64,000 bases of DNA from Ceriagrion tenellum (lineage: Eukaryota; Arthropoda; Insecta; Odonata; Coenagrionidae), in the NCBI GenBank assembly GCA_963169105.1, contig OY720632.1, forward strand, positions 192,202,448-192,266,447, given 5' to 3'. Shown here piece after piece: positions 23,780-36,119 of this stretch. The notes beneath the pieces are model-generated. The model had not been told where the DNA came from. It saw only the letters and a program-made list of their open reading frames with translations, and did no database searches. The number at the start of each line of letters is the position of its first letter. The stretch's first letter is position 1. Made by a program: the position numbers and the translations under genes.

Positions 23780-25145
23780 AACATCTCCTAAACCAAGTCT
23801 TACTGGCCTCCATTTTAACGGCAATATCAGGGTAATAGTAACATTAGCCATAGACTGAAGCTAATAACAATTCAGTGAGGAAGTTCTTGAGGAATGCTTA
23901 AACATAGCACACAATTATTCGTATGTAAGCAACGTTAAACAACTGGAAAGTTACTGTAGCTTGATAGTGGGACTACTGGCTGATTGTCCATAAAGGCTCT
24001 TTTGTCCCTATCAGTGTGGAGTAAGGCAGACGTGTTCTATCTCCAAATTCTAATGCAAAAATGCAGCACAATGCATGTACAATTCCCAAATTCTGTAGCA
24101 TATTAAATCACTTGAAGCTCTTCCCTGGTTATAACAGGCCACTATTTTCTGCTCCTATTCTTTTTGGAAATATACTGAGCTATAGCCCAACTTTTGTGGA
24201 GCAAATTTGAACATCATTTATGTAGCCTCCACAAAACGTGTCTTTATATCACCAACATGATGCTCTGGTGAAAGGGTGTTTCATAGAGCATTGATTGGTT
24301 GCTAGTGGTGGCCTTGAACGATTGGGAAGTGAATAATACTTTCCTCCCACCGACTAATGCAGTGTTTCTTGGAGCCCACATACCACAGCGATTTCTAGGA
24401 GGAGCAGAGAGAGAGGGAACTCCCTGTGACACTCCCAGTCTTTTTCTATTACGATTTCAGGAAAACAAGAGGTGCATGGTACACGGATGTAAATGGAATC
24501 CAATGGGAACTTCAATCTGTTGTTGCAGATACCCAAAGATAATATTTTGAGAATGATTTACATGTGTAAAAGTATAACTTAATGTTTCCATGCAAGCAAA
24601 GGAATGGTTGAGTCCACCTCTATCAGGTGTGAATCAGTATGAGGAAGGCCCTCCATTATGGGAATGTTAGGTGATCAGAGTATTTTCCTGACCTTAAGTT
24701 TTAATTAAAATAATAGATAGCATGTCATCTAAAATACTGCCTTTGTGTCTAATGATTCAGAACCACATGGGCAATAAATAGTTTGCACATTTGAGTATCT
24801 TCCATCGTCATGAAATAAAAATTATCTGAAGGCATTGTTGATGTGTATCTCTGCTGTCTGTGTGATTTGTGTAATGTCATTATCTGTCTTGCTTTATGAC
24901 TCTATGGTATTTCCCTAAACAAGTGGCCAGTATTCTGTTTGAAAATGCTGCTTTATCTACCGTGTAAGTTCTCCTGCGATAAGTGTGTGAGCAATGGATT
25001 GACATTACTACCAAAACATGGTTTACTTGTCACAATTTCTCCTGGTGATGTGTTTACTAATACTTTTATTACATTCAATTGCTTAATGGTGTTCTCTAAT
25101 ATTCCTAAATTCAGTTTACGTAAAAATAACTTGTAGGCTTGAATT

Positions 25146-25187
25146 GTGCTGTATTAAGTATTCCCTGTGCTGTATTAAGTATTCCCT
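25146..25187 (+). repeat. Perfect 21-bp tandem duplication
   Basis: The 21-bp unit beginning GTGCTGTATTAAG occurs twice head to tail (25146-25166 and 25167-25187) with no differences, suggesting a recent duplication. Confidence 0.95.
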
Positions 25188-25297
25188 GTGCCTCCGTACT
25201 TCAGCTCCATCTCACTCAGGACACAGAAACTAATCCTGTCTATTTGTGTAAATTTCTTGGGCTCGCCACTGGGTAAGAAATTCATAGGCAGCCGACG

Positions 25298-25330
25298 TTT
25301 CGGGTTCCGACTCTTTACCCATTCTCAAGG
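25298..25330 (-). other. Hammerhead-like retroelement tail (degenerate)
   Basis: Read on the minus strand this gives CTTGAGA, a GGGT...ACCC stem, then GAAACG. It resembles the CTGATGA-stem-GAAAC arrangement seen elsewhere in this window but with a changed core. Flanking frames show nothing else. Likely the end of a Penelope-like or related element. Confidence 0.3.
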
Positions 25331-27431
25331 CTACTACAAATCTACAAGGCAAGACTACACAAATGTTATTCGCCGGGAAAGTGTAAAATCATACATAATC
25401 CTGTCTATGTGACAGTGAAATAATGGTGTCTATTGATGCTTCAATGGCTTTACGTATGCAAATATAGGGTTTTTTGTTGGTTCCCTCCATCAATGTACAT
25501 GTTATAAAATTTTACATTATCAAAAGTTACATTACAATTAATTCTTCTGTATTTTGATTGTAACATTTACTATAGGAGATGAGAAAAAATAATTGTATAA
25601 TTTTTCATTATTAACAAATAAACTTGAAGTTTCTTGTTCTACTCCAGTCACAGGGTGGATTGGGATAGGCTTGTTTCTTATGAGAAATAATATTTGTAGT
25701 CAGACAATTGTTTGTAGTCAAACAAAGGTAATCGCTTCTCAGCTTAATTATATCTAAGAATAAAATTTACTTGACTAATAGGTCTCATCATTATCTTTGT
25801 ATGTTGTATGCCAATTTTAAACAGTGTTGGTGTGGAACCCAGCCTTTGTTTGATGTGGAATATAAGTTTCCACAGTATAGACAATTAGTATCATCATCGT
25901 CATCTTTTCTGTGAGTATCTTCTTTGTTGTCATGTCTTACTCCAGGCATCTCAACTCTCTTTGGAGTTTTTCTTCAATTTTTTGCAGCCAAATATTTTTT
26001 CCTGACACTTGTTTTAATTTTCCTTTCCTTATCATCTCTTTCTTGCCTCACGTTTTTATTTGGTTTCTTGCTCTCTAGTTGGGTCACTTGACCACACTGT
26101 GTGCTCAGTGGGTGGGAAAGAGCAGTTACTTTTAACCCACCTTATAATATGTGCAGCCACTGCTTTAAATATCCTTCATCCTAAAGATAATCTTTTAATT
26201 ACATTTTTAAATATTATTTGTTGTAGAGGTGAAATATAGGATTGAGTCATCGAGTTTGGCTAGTTTCCACCACACAATCCATTTTCTTCTAAACCTCCAG
26301 AAGATTTACCGAAACAAAATGTATTGCATTACAAGTAATCGGCATGCCACATTCGCCCACTGTTGACTTACTCAACATGGGACCCTGAGCTTAAGGCCGA
26401 ACACACAATATTTCCTGGGTCAATAGTATCAAAATTTGGCGCTAAGCCTATTTTATTTTTTGTGGAATGGCTGTAATTACAATACGTCTGTGTTTGATAA
26501 GCTGTTTCTCATGTGAGAATGAAAAAAGCCCCATTTTTTGAGCCTCTAGCAGAAATACCGAACTTTGCCGCATTACTGCACAGTTACTCTAATCACTGTC
26601 AGTCTTTTATTAAACATTATTTCATTGCCATTCAAACAACTTCCTCCATCTCATTGTCTCAAACCAACTACGGATCAAAAATGGACGTTTTTTTTTCATT
26701 CTTGTGCAAGAAAAAGCATCTCGGCTAAAATGTAATTTCAGCCATTCTATGGAAAATAAAAAAGGCAGTGTGTAAACTTTTGTTTCATTTCAAAAGACTC
26801 GGACCCTCTCCGAATGATTGACCTCAATCTCAGAGACGCAAAATTTTGCTCAGACAGTAGAGCTGAAGGGGATGATAAGAGGATCTCCTCATGAAAGGTG
26901 ACACGCTCACCCTTATGTGGAATTTCTTATTCATTTTACCCTCTTTTTCTATGGAGTGAAACAAAACCAATTCATTTTGTATCCTAATCCATCTCTTATT
27001 TATCGATACGTTTAACTAAAGTTATAATTGAAAGGCATATAATACCGGCCTCTGGCAGAACTTTCCCTCTTTTTCTTTTGAGATGCAACCACAGTTGTGT
27101 TTGTAACATGTCATCATCACTTAATTTAGGGGTGCTTTCCATCCAAATGTAGCAGTTATGACCACGAAAAAAAATTTTGTCTCCAACCTCGTCTCTTTTG
27201 AACTTTGTAAGAGTGGTGGCTTTGTGGTATTACCTAGGATTATGAATATATATATGGATTGTTGCCTCCATGCTAAAAAGTCTGTCTAGAATTCCGCATG
27301 TAAACAAAATGAAGAACTTTGTCAATCGTTGCGCCACCTCTCTGGTGTTACTGGTACTGTGGTGGTTCAAATGTAAATACAGTCAGCACAACATTAACTA
27401 TCATAATTTGCTTGCAGGTAACCATGAATAA

Positions 27432-27507
27432 AGAGCAAAATCAATATATAATATAATTTAGAACAAAAGAGAGCAAAATAAATATATAATTTAATTTAGA
27501 ACAAAAG
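27432..27507 (+). repeat. 38-bp tandem duplication
   Basis: Two 38-bp units beginning AGAGCAAAAT lie head to tail (27432-27469 and 27470-27507) and differ at only a few positions (TC/TA and ATA/TTT changes). Confidence 0.85.
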
Positions 27508-28918
27508 CAATAAGCCATAATTCCAAAACAATCAACGAAAAACCATTTGTGACCGTAAGTCTTTTGTTGTTTACTGCGGTTGTTTACAACTATTGTTTCT
27601 CTCTCTGTCATTGTTGTTCTTGATATATGTATTTACCAGCATTAATTACCTTTGAAATGTTTTATTTATCTTCATTTTAAACACGTGATGTGGAAAGTAG
27701 TCTTCCGTAAATCTTATAAATTCATTATACATTCGCAAATTGTACAAACAAGCATGACTATGTAAGCTGAATACTTTGTTAGAGGTTTTACTATCACATC
27801 ACATTCATGTGGGAAAAATCAAATTTTTAAAAATTTTAGAAAATGACTCTACAAACCCAAGTAAATACCACTTACGTTTACAGGGACCGTTCGACCATTT
27901 TGAATGAGTCAATTACTATGGATTTTTTACGATCTTGACTTATTTTAGTAAATTCAAGTGAATGTTTGAATTTACTAATCCTATCAAAACTCTACATATG
28001 CTGCTAATGAAAATATAAATCTACCAACCAAAGATAATACAGTAAAGTTGAAGTCTTCACATGCCATCATCTGGAACAGATTCTTCTTGTTCAACTGAGT
28101 TTGGCATTTTCGGTCCTTGTTTGCCAGTAGGTACCCTGTTTTCCAGCCTGGTACTTAACAATTTCTAAATGGAGAAGGCATTTCAAAATCTTGAATTATG
28201 CCGAAGGTGCTGAAGTTTGATTCAGTGTCCGACGACCGACGACTTGGGCTCAGAATGGAAGCTTCATCCTATAATCTCTCCTCCCCAACATCCACAAAGT
28301 TACTCTTGAGATATCAAAAATAATCATCTGTAATTTAAAACTTCGCGCTGTCCGTATCTCTTCAACAGTAAAGTAACAACCAACACAGTCTCACGCTAAC
28401 GAAAATCAGCAACGGCCATTTACGAGTCGATGGGGAAGGTTATTTTCAAGGTAGCGCCAAGGACTGGGTGAACAAAACGTGGAAAATTAGGAAACACGCA
28501 GCCTAGGCAACGATTCCAAACATTTTAATCCATTATGTAAATTCATGCCTACAATATAAAATAGGGAATGAGGCGATTGATAATTCGTAGTCTGCAAGGC
28601 ACCTCGCGCATGCTTTTATCCGGCACGCTAATAACAAATATACTTTGCATTTGTTATATGTACGATTTATGAAATACGTATGTTAAATACGTATACACTC
28701 ATTAATGTTGAACACTCGTTTTGATGTCCATATCAGTTAATGAAAGGTAGAAGTCTACTGGTAGTCGCTGAGATCGAGTCTCACGTAAGACCTTTTTGAA
28801 CTGCCGCGTAAATCCCACACATGTCACGTGACCCATGTTGGTTCCGATTTGCCCGTCTGGTTTAGCACTGCGTGTGAAATTTTTCAAATTCTACTAGAAT
28901 CAGAGTCCTCTGGATTTC

Positions 28919-29600
28919 TATATAAAACCATATAAAACTATGACGTTTGGGAGTAGTGTTGAGAACGCAATTCAGAGTGATTCAGAGTACTTCCAATTAT
29001 TCTGTCCCGTTGACGACCACCGACCCTATCTATATGACACCTATGAATGTAAAGCCAAACACAATGTAATTTGGCCTACAAAGTCTTATCACATAAAACC
29101 TCTATCCCCGACGTAGCATTGAAATGTTTGAAATATAGCGTCGATCCCGCCCTGCGTCTGCGAGCGGCAAACCAAGGAAAACACATTTCGGCGTGGAGTT
29201 ATCTTGTTTTCAATCCAACGTTATCTTACTCGGACGTTGAAGCATCAAGAATTCTCTACAGGTACCTCCTACACTACATCACACCGCTGTTTCTGTGGTT
29301 TGCGAGTGGTGGCTTAACGTGTGTGTTTAAAGGTAAAGGTCAAGTTGGATTAGTGCAATTGGTCACTGGTGTTTCTCCTCTAACCTTCCTAACGTTCACA
29401 CGTGCGTGATGCCGGTGAGGACAGTGTTTTGCTGTTTTAGAGGATTTTGAAGTGTTGAATGTCATGCCATAAGTAATATTTAACGCGCTATAATGATGTA
29501 TATAAACTGCCTGCGGGGTTAATCTTTTCGAGAATTTGTACAATCGGCGCTATTGCCTTGATTTTGTTATCCTCGTAGACTCATACGATCTTGCCGCTTG
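28919..29600 (+). promoter_or_regulatory. Candidate orphan core promoter with a CpG-containing leader
   Basis: Two TATAAAA motifs lie at 28921-28927 and 28931-28937, followed by a direct repeat of ATTCAGAGT at 28970-28988, about where a start site and initiator could be. The following 500 bases have more CpG than the surrounding AT-rich DNA. An open frame at 29071-29409 encodes ALKCLKYSVDPALRLR, but it matches no family I know and has no convincing ATG. A sequence GGTAAAGG at 29334-29341 could serve as a donor. This could be a distal 5' exon of QNG1, a noncoding RNA promoter or a retroelement promoter; I cannot decide. Confidence 0.3.
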
Positions 29601-30432
29601 ACGGCTGGTGGTTATTGAGTAAATAATTCTTTAAAGATTCATTGGGGGGTATATTTTCGTTTATAAGTCACTTATAAAGCCTTCACATTGCCATTATTTG
29701 GTCTCTTCAGTCACTGCTGAGTTAATCAAATTGCATGGTGAAAGTCACATGTGATCATTGTGTCGGGGTGAGAGACAGAATAGCATGAACTAGCGGCGCT
29801 CCTAGTTAGTATCTGCCAAGCAGCATATAAAATAAATGAATGATAAATGCGCCAAAGACTAAATTAGTAATAGACGTCGAGAATGGGAAGAATGATTATT
29901 TGTAAATGGGGTGCATGATGAGATAATCTGTCAAGGGATAAATTTCTGTGATCAGAGGGAATGTCTGAGAAAAGTGGAAGTAAACATCCGTATACCTACC
30001 TTACACCAGTAAAAAAATTTCTTTCCTCCACATTTTTCCACCACTTATTGTCTCATATAATGCCTTCCTTGTGCATTTGTTTATTTTTTTTGCTGATAAC
30101 ATATGACCCTGGAAAAAGGAAGCATTCAAACCTCTGTAGTGCTTTTTTCCTGTCTGCCAGCACACCATTTTGCCTTCTGCCACCTACGTGGCACAACGAT
30201 CGACCATAGTCGTCTCTACACTAAATACTTCCATCCAACCTTCCCATGTGCTACCCATCCAAAGCACTTCCTTGCATACATACCGATCATGCCGTTCCCT
30301 TCAGGGGTAGGCAGAGTCACAGAGTTTCACTCATAAATACATATTTGTACAGCTAACTCTGCTTCAATAATTTCCTCCGTACTGACCTATCCTTGCAAAC
30401 CTCTTATACCTCATTTACCCCCATACACTGCC
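29601..30432. other. No gene recognised; likely includes the LINE 3' tail
   Basis: The part adjacent to 30433 continues the pyrimidine-rich plus strand of the LINE next to it and is probably its 3' untranslated region. The rest is AT-rich with nothing recognised. Confidence 0.4.
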
Positions 30433-32640
30433 TCATACATGATCTCCTGCTTTTAAGACTCCTAAATTCCTCTTTCTAAGAATATTCTCCTCCACATTCA
30501 ACCACAACTTTCTCGGCCTACCTCTACCTCTCGCACCATTCATTTCACTCTCATACATCTGTTTCATTATTCGACTCTCATCCATTCTCTCAACATGGCC
30601 AAACCTATGAAGCACACTCCTTTCATATATGTCCGTTACTGGAGCATCTTACCCACATTCATATATTACCCATTCATTCCTGACCCTATCCATCCTACTT
30701 TTGCCACAAACACTCCTCAGATAACTCATACCCACGGCGTTTAGTCTGCTCTTATGTTTATCCTGACATACCGATGTTTCACTACCATACAACAAAGTGG
30801 GGAGAAGTACATGGCGATTTTCGCTTCCTTAGACAGGCACTCATTCCTTGATATGCTCCACATGCTACCTACCACTTTCCTTCCAGCAATCACATGTCTC
30901 TTTATCTCCTCATCTATCCTTCCATCTTTTGCAAGCATCTTACCTAAGTGCACAAAAGCATCCCCTTGTTCAATTACTTCACCATTTGCCCTCATCATAC
31001 AGTTATTCTCCCCATTCTCCTTTTTAGAAACTACTACTTTAGTCTTGCATGCATTTATCCTCAATTCCATTCTTTCTGTTGATTCACAAAACTTATCTAT
31101 GAGCTTCCGCAATCCCTCTTGGCTCTCTGAGATCAAAACAGCATCATCCCCATATGGTAAAACTCACACATTTACATCCAGTCAGAACACTGTCATTTTC
31201 ACTACATGCATCTCTAACACATAATCCATAAATGCATTAAACAGCCATGGTGACATTACGCATCCTTGCTTTACTTGCAAACCAATCACTCAGGACCCCA
31301 TTAACTCTCACACTTGCCTTACTATTATCATACAGTGCCATCATAACATTCAATAACTGCCCATTCACTCCATAATCCTTCAAAACCTTCCACAACTTCT
31401 TTCTATTTACACTATCGTAGGCCTTCTCTAAATCAACAAAAGCAGAATACACTTTCTTTTGGATGCCCATACATTTTTCTATCACTTGATGAAGCGCGAA
31501 AAGCTGGTCACTAAATCCTCTCCCAGGCTTAAACCCACACTGCACACCACATATTCTGTCTGAAGTAATATTCCTCACTCTGTTGATTAAAATTTTGCTG
31601 AACACTTTTCCTGGAATGCTCAATAAACTAATGGCCCGATAATTATTATATTCTGTTTTTCCTCCCTTCCCTTTGTACAATGGGACGATGATTGCATTGT
31701 TCCAATCCTGTAAGCCTAAATTATATAGTTCACACAACTGACACGAGTAAATTATGCCCACACTTGAACATTTCACTGGATATCCCATCTACACCTGCAG
31801 CCTTCCCATTTTTCAATACTCTCACAGTGGTTATGACCTCCTTCTCACTGATCTCCTTTTCCATCATTACATTCTCGCATGCTACTTCACAAGTCTCATC
31901 CTCAGTGCCTACAACATTATTGTATTATTCTTCAAAATACTCCCTCCAACAGTCCCTGATATTGCTCTCATCCCACACGATCTCTCCACTTTTGTTCCTT
32001 ACCACATTCATTCCCCTGCCTTCACTAATCTTAGCCCTTTTTACCCATTTCCAAAACAGCTTTTAACTGCCTTCAAAATCGCTCTACATCCTGCTCAGCA
32101 CATTCTACAATCACTCCTTTTAAACACTCCCACGCATCATTCACATTCTCATTTGTGATATACTCGTCCCATTCACTCTGCTTCAAGGATAGAGCATCCT
32201 GTAGCATGCAACCATACTGCATTCTTACCTCACTGTCTAGCAATCTCTTCACTTTTACCCTCAACTGCCTACATGCAACATTCTTCCTCGGCACCCATAG
32301 TGGTCGTTCCCACATTCAGCACCCCTCATCACTCTCGTGTCCCACACTAACTCCCTGAATCTCTCATCATACACAACGAAATCAATCATGCTTTTACAAT
32401 CGCCCCTTTGCCAAGTATACATGTGTATTCTCTTATGTTTAAACCATGTATTCGACACAAACAATCCTTTTTCCAAGCACACACTCACGAAGTGTTCACC
32501 ATTATTATTCACTCGAGGGTCACCAAATGGCCCAACCACTCACTCAGATGCATCCCGCCTCTCACCAACCCAGCCACTCATGTCACCTTGTACAATTATT
32601 CTCTCACCAGGGTCACATTCATTTCATGCACTTTCTTCCC
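30433..32640 (-). pseudogene. RTE-like LINE ORF2 relic (endonuclease and reverse transcriptase)
   Basis: Read on the minus strand the domains come in order. From 32640 to 32261 is an endonuclease C-terminal part with GDMSGWVGE (the GD.N.RVG block), TWQRGDCKSMIDFVV and GNDHYGC (the SDH block). From 31788 to 31237 is the reverse transcriptase with LYKGKGGKTEYNNYRAISLL and AFVDLEKAYDSVNRKKLW. The catalytic box is at about 31160 as PYGDDAVLI, where YADD is usual. From 31136 to 30741 is the thumb region, and 30615-30433 encodes FGHVERMDESR and GRGRPRKLW, the tail common to this LINE group in insects. Stops and frame changes separate the blocks, so it is inactive. Confidence 0.85.
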
Positions 32641-32740
32641 ACCTAAAATCTTGCTTGAGTACTCATTACTCCGCACTTTTAAGTTACTATTACTCCTTCC
32701 CCATGACAAACCTACAACTACTAGCCATGGACATGTTACA

Positions 32741-33720
32741 GGGATGATTTTTTTTGGGAATTTTTTAAAGATTAATTCCCAAGAGACAATTCACGGACGC
32801 GTGGAAGCTTATTTTTTCAATCCCTGGATAAAATTGGCGATTTGTGAAAGTTGTAGCTGCATATATGTGGAAACGGTTATTTAGAAAGTTTTTAATTCAG
32901 ACAAGAATCCGTCGAGTGAATTGGTGATAGGCAGGGTAAAGGATGTAGCAGTGAACATAAAAATACTAGTAATTTTTTGAGAAAGAAAGATGCTAGAGAA
33001 TATTTGTGTTTGACGGGGTAAATGTTGTGGCCCAGTTTGGAAAACCAAGAGCTCAGCAATCTATGCGTTGCTGTTTTTTAAAAAAAATCCCTGGAGAAAA
33101 TTGGTGTTTGGAAGAGTAAAAGCTGTAGCCTTGGACGTGTAGAAATAGTGTTTTTTATTTAAATAATCCCTCAAGAAAATTGACGATTGGTAGGTTGAAA
33201 GTTTGGATAGGTAGATAGATTTATTTAAACGGGATATAATCCCTCTTACCTATCTTTACAAATAAAAATTCACTCACTTACAGTATATTATTGAAAATTA
33301 CTTACATTATAAAAGAGGTGTTCAATTAAAAAATTAACAATATACCAAAAATCCCATGTAATAGTAAAAATAGTACCATTGGATTTAAAAATTCTACACG
33401 TTTTAGCTGAAAAAATGCTAAAATTAGCATTTAATGGTATAAATTTCCAGTGACCAAATTTTAGGGCATTAATTTAGTTTTTTATTCATTTATTTTTTTA
33501 CAACAGCTTAGTAGTTTTTGTTTTAGGGATGAGAAAGTTGTAGCCGCATACATGTAGAAACGGTTTTTTTCAATAAAAATCACTCGAGATAATTGGTAGA
33601 GAAAAATTTGTTATTGTGGTTTTTTTTAAAGAAAAATCACTCGAGATAATTGGCAGAAAAAATTTGTTATTGCGGACATGTAGAAATGATTAATTTAAAA
33701 AAAATCCTATGAGGAAATTG
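32741..33720 (+). repeat. Diverged tandem array (unit about 80-95 bp), interrupted
   Basis: Blocks near 32820, 32925, 33005, 33090, 33160, 33530, 33585 and 33635 share a pattern. It runs T/A-rich tract, ATCCCT.GA.AAAATTGG.G.TTGG, a GGGTAAA-like word, then GTTGTAGC and CATGTAGAAACGG. For example, GTTGTAGCTGCATATATG (32849), GCTGTAGCCTTGGACGTGTAG-like (33119) and GTTGTAGCCGCATACATG (33538). Spacing is 79-97 bp where measured. The array is old and split by an insertion at about 33210-33475. Confidence 0.6.
33210..33475 (-). mobile_element. LINE 3' tail inserted in the tandem array
   Basis: Read on the minus strand this AT-rich block ends with AGAGGGATTATATCCCG (a hairpin GGGAT/ATCCC) and then TTTAAATAAATCTATC. 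That layout matches the tail of the LINE at 7575-7930, which has an AGAGGGATACAAGG word, a small hairpin and a TAAATAAATAG end. It is probably a severely 5'-truncated copy of a related LINE. Confidence 0.45.
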
Positions 33721-34379
33721 CGCAACTTCCTCAAAGGCTGTAAATATATCAAGTTGAAACTTTGTGTACACTCAGAAATGCCCTTTTCCGTGCTCTCAAA
33801 TTTCTAAAAATAGCAAAAATGGTTTTTCCACTTCATAGAAAGGCCATTTTCACAATTCAAAATGGCCATTTACTATCCCATCCTAGCACCTGTTTCACTC
33901 CACTGTCCCACAGCTTTGTTGGCTGGGGAAAAAGGGCATGTTTTAGAGGAGAAATTAGTGAGTATCCCTCAATCAGAGCTTTGGTTTAACTTTTAAATAA
34001 AATGGCATTGAAATTGCTCAAAGAAATGACAAAATTGGTAAGCTTAAAATACAAGTATCTCCAAACCAATAGTGTTACAGGCAGTTACAGTTTTTTTTAC
34101 AGTTTCTTAATATGCATTTATTACACTATGTAATGGTGTCATTGTCATTTCCATGAAATGCGGGAGTTTCTGACATAATGCTTTTTTCACTGGTGCAATG
34201 GAAGCAGACATTTACCAATTTGTAGTTTGAAGAAATATAGGTTGCATTTTCACTGCTGACCTACTCGCCCTTGTTGGTTAGTCATTATATTCCACTTATA
34301 CAGTTGGTCATTATACTCCACAGCCATTGGCTCCCCGACCTACAGCCTCGTCACACATTGATATCCTGGCTCCACATGT
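33721..34379. other. AT-rich spacer, no feature recognised
   Basis: No conserved frame or repeat structure is seen between the tandem array and the first Penelope-like relic. Confidence 0.4.
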
Positions 34380-35800
34380 GGGACTCTTGTGTCCATCATG
34401 TGAAAAACTCCGTGGAGTTTGTAAAAATCCTGCAAGAAATTTGCCTCGAGCTGGCAGGTCCGCCTTCATGTAGTGCCACTCCTGGACACCATTGCACTCC
34501 TGAAGAAGAAATTTGATCCCGACACGGTGAAGGTTTTTCATCACATTCTGACATCCATCTGCTTCTTGTGAACTGGAAGTTCTACAAACAGACGGATGGA
34601 GTGGCAATGGGATCTCTGCTATCAACGGCGAGTGCGAACTTCTTTTGGAGGATTTTGAAGAGCACGCACTCAACTCGGCTCCACATTGCCCCAAGGCCTT
34701 TTTTAGATATGTGGATGACACTTTTGTCATCTGGCCTCACGGAATTGACAAACTCCAGCTTTTCTTAGACCATATGAACAGCCAACTCCCCAATATACTG
34801 TTCACAGTGGAAACGGAGAGAGACGGACACTTACCCTTCCTTGACATATTGATCTACAGGAAGGAGGATGGGGGTATTGGCCATAAGGTCTACAGAATGT
34901 CAATGCACATGGACCTGTATCTCAATAGGAGGAGCCACCATCATCCAGCCCAACGGTTTGTGATTCTCTTGTCCCTGATCCACAGAGCCAAGGCCATTTT
35001 GGACCAACAAAGCCTACCAGTTGAGTTAAGGCTTCTAAAAAGGACCTTTTTACTGGACGGGTATAGCCTTATTGAAATTTCCATGGCCCTGAAAAGGACC
35101 TTCTGGGAATCCAAGGAGAAAACAGAGGACACAATAAAACTGGTTGCCAAGGCTCTCCTACCATATGCACCTCCACAATATCTGGTAAAATATTGTGGAT
35201 ATTTCATAAATACAACATGGGGACTGGATTTACCGCCTAATAAATTAAGGAGTAAACTGGTACAAGTAAAGGACCCTGCTGGCCTGAAGGTGTCTGGTAT
35301 CTACCATGTACCCTGTGAGTGCAGAGAGGTTATATTGGTGAGACTGGCCGAACCATTAAAAAAAGAATAAAAGGAACATCAATGGCACCTCCGGCTGTGT
35401 CAACTTGTGAAATTGGCAGTCGCAGAACATTCCATTAACTTCGACCATGGCATTCATGGGAAGAGGCAAAACGACTCGGAGTTTGAACAAGTCAGACTTT
35501 CCATGAGATATTGGGACAGGCTCATTAAAGAGGCAATAGTAATCCACCTTAAGAGCAAGAATTTCAATGGAGATGAAGGGTCCCACTTAAGATCCTGAAA
35601 ATTGCAGGAAAAGTATAAACACCTCCACCAATCAAAACCGACCAGACCTGAGAAACATCCTATATAAACACGGCACCGTGACACCTGGCATCAATGGCCC
35701 TGATGACGATGAAAAAGTGTTTCATCGAAATGACTGCAAAGAAGAAGATGGAGCACCTTACCCAGAGAGAAATCCAAGAAGAATTCACATCAACGCATTT
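34380..35800 (+). pseudogene. Penelope-like element relic 1 (reverse transcriptase plus GIY-YIG)
   Basis: The order is HVKNSVEFVKIL (34399), a shifted piece with DTIALLKKKFDPDTVKVF (34487), WKFYKQTDGVAMGS (34571) and the catalytic box FFRYVDDTFVIW (34705). FLDILIYRKEDG follows (34839). A GIY-YIG endonuclease begins as GIYHVPCEC (35296) and continues in another frame as YIGETGRTIKKRI (35335) and LAVAEHSINF (35410). This domain order defines Penelope-like elements, which prime at nicks and add to telomere-like or internal sites. Several frameshifts make it inactive. The 3' part carries a hammerhead-like stem at 35700-35730. Confidence 0.88.
35700..35730 (+). ncRNA. Hammerhead-like motif at the 3' end of Penelope-like relic 1
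   Basis: CTGATGA at 35700-35706 is followed by one base, a perfect 7-bp stem GATGAAA/TTTCATC (8 bp if the flanking C and G pair) around the loop AAGTG, and GAAA at 35727-35730. Hammerhead ribozymes are known in Penelope-like elements. Here there is one base more than the canonical core between CTGATGA and the stem, and I could not find convincing stems I and III, so catalytic activity is doubtful. Confidence 0.4.
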
Positions 35801-36119
35801 ATGATTGTAGTGTATGTGGAGTGCATTCAGATTTTAATAACATGATACTGGAATGATTCTCACTTCATCCTTTTAAACATTTAACTTGATATGACTGGAA
35901 ACCCAGACATTTCAATGTTTGAAGAAAAGCCACCCTGGCACTCATTTCATTATCAGAAAAGAGGACAACACTGGGTAAAAGAGGACGTATGGTAACCCTG
36001 TTTGGATGAATTTTAACTATTAAGCACGGTAGGCTACAAAATAAATTTCACCAGTGGTTGCAGTGAGATGAATCCCTTAATTACCTAGATCAAACTGTCA
36101 CCATAAAAAAACAAAAATT

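Larger units (their letters stand above)
15805..28560. other. Long AT-rich region without recognised genes
   Basis: About 12.7 kb in which no frame on either strand resembles a conserved protein. Small structures stand out and are listed separately: foldbacks at 19074-19218 and 23302-23354, a poly-C run at 23761-23779, tandem duplications at 25146-25187 and 27432-27507, and a hammerhead-like tail on the minus strand at 25298-25330. Otherwise it is AT-rich DNA with short T and A runs. Confidence 0.5.

Noticed and set aside
29071..29409. Open frame of about 112 codons with ALKCLKYSVDPALRLRA
   Set aside because: Begins with TTG rather than ATG, has no recognisable domain, and codon use does not look constrained. 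Kept only as part of the possible orphan leader.
31692..32884. Long + strand frames overlapping the RTE-like LINE
   Set aside because: They are antisense shadows of the minus-strand LINE, whose domains are clearly recognisable.
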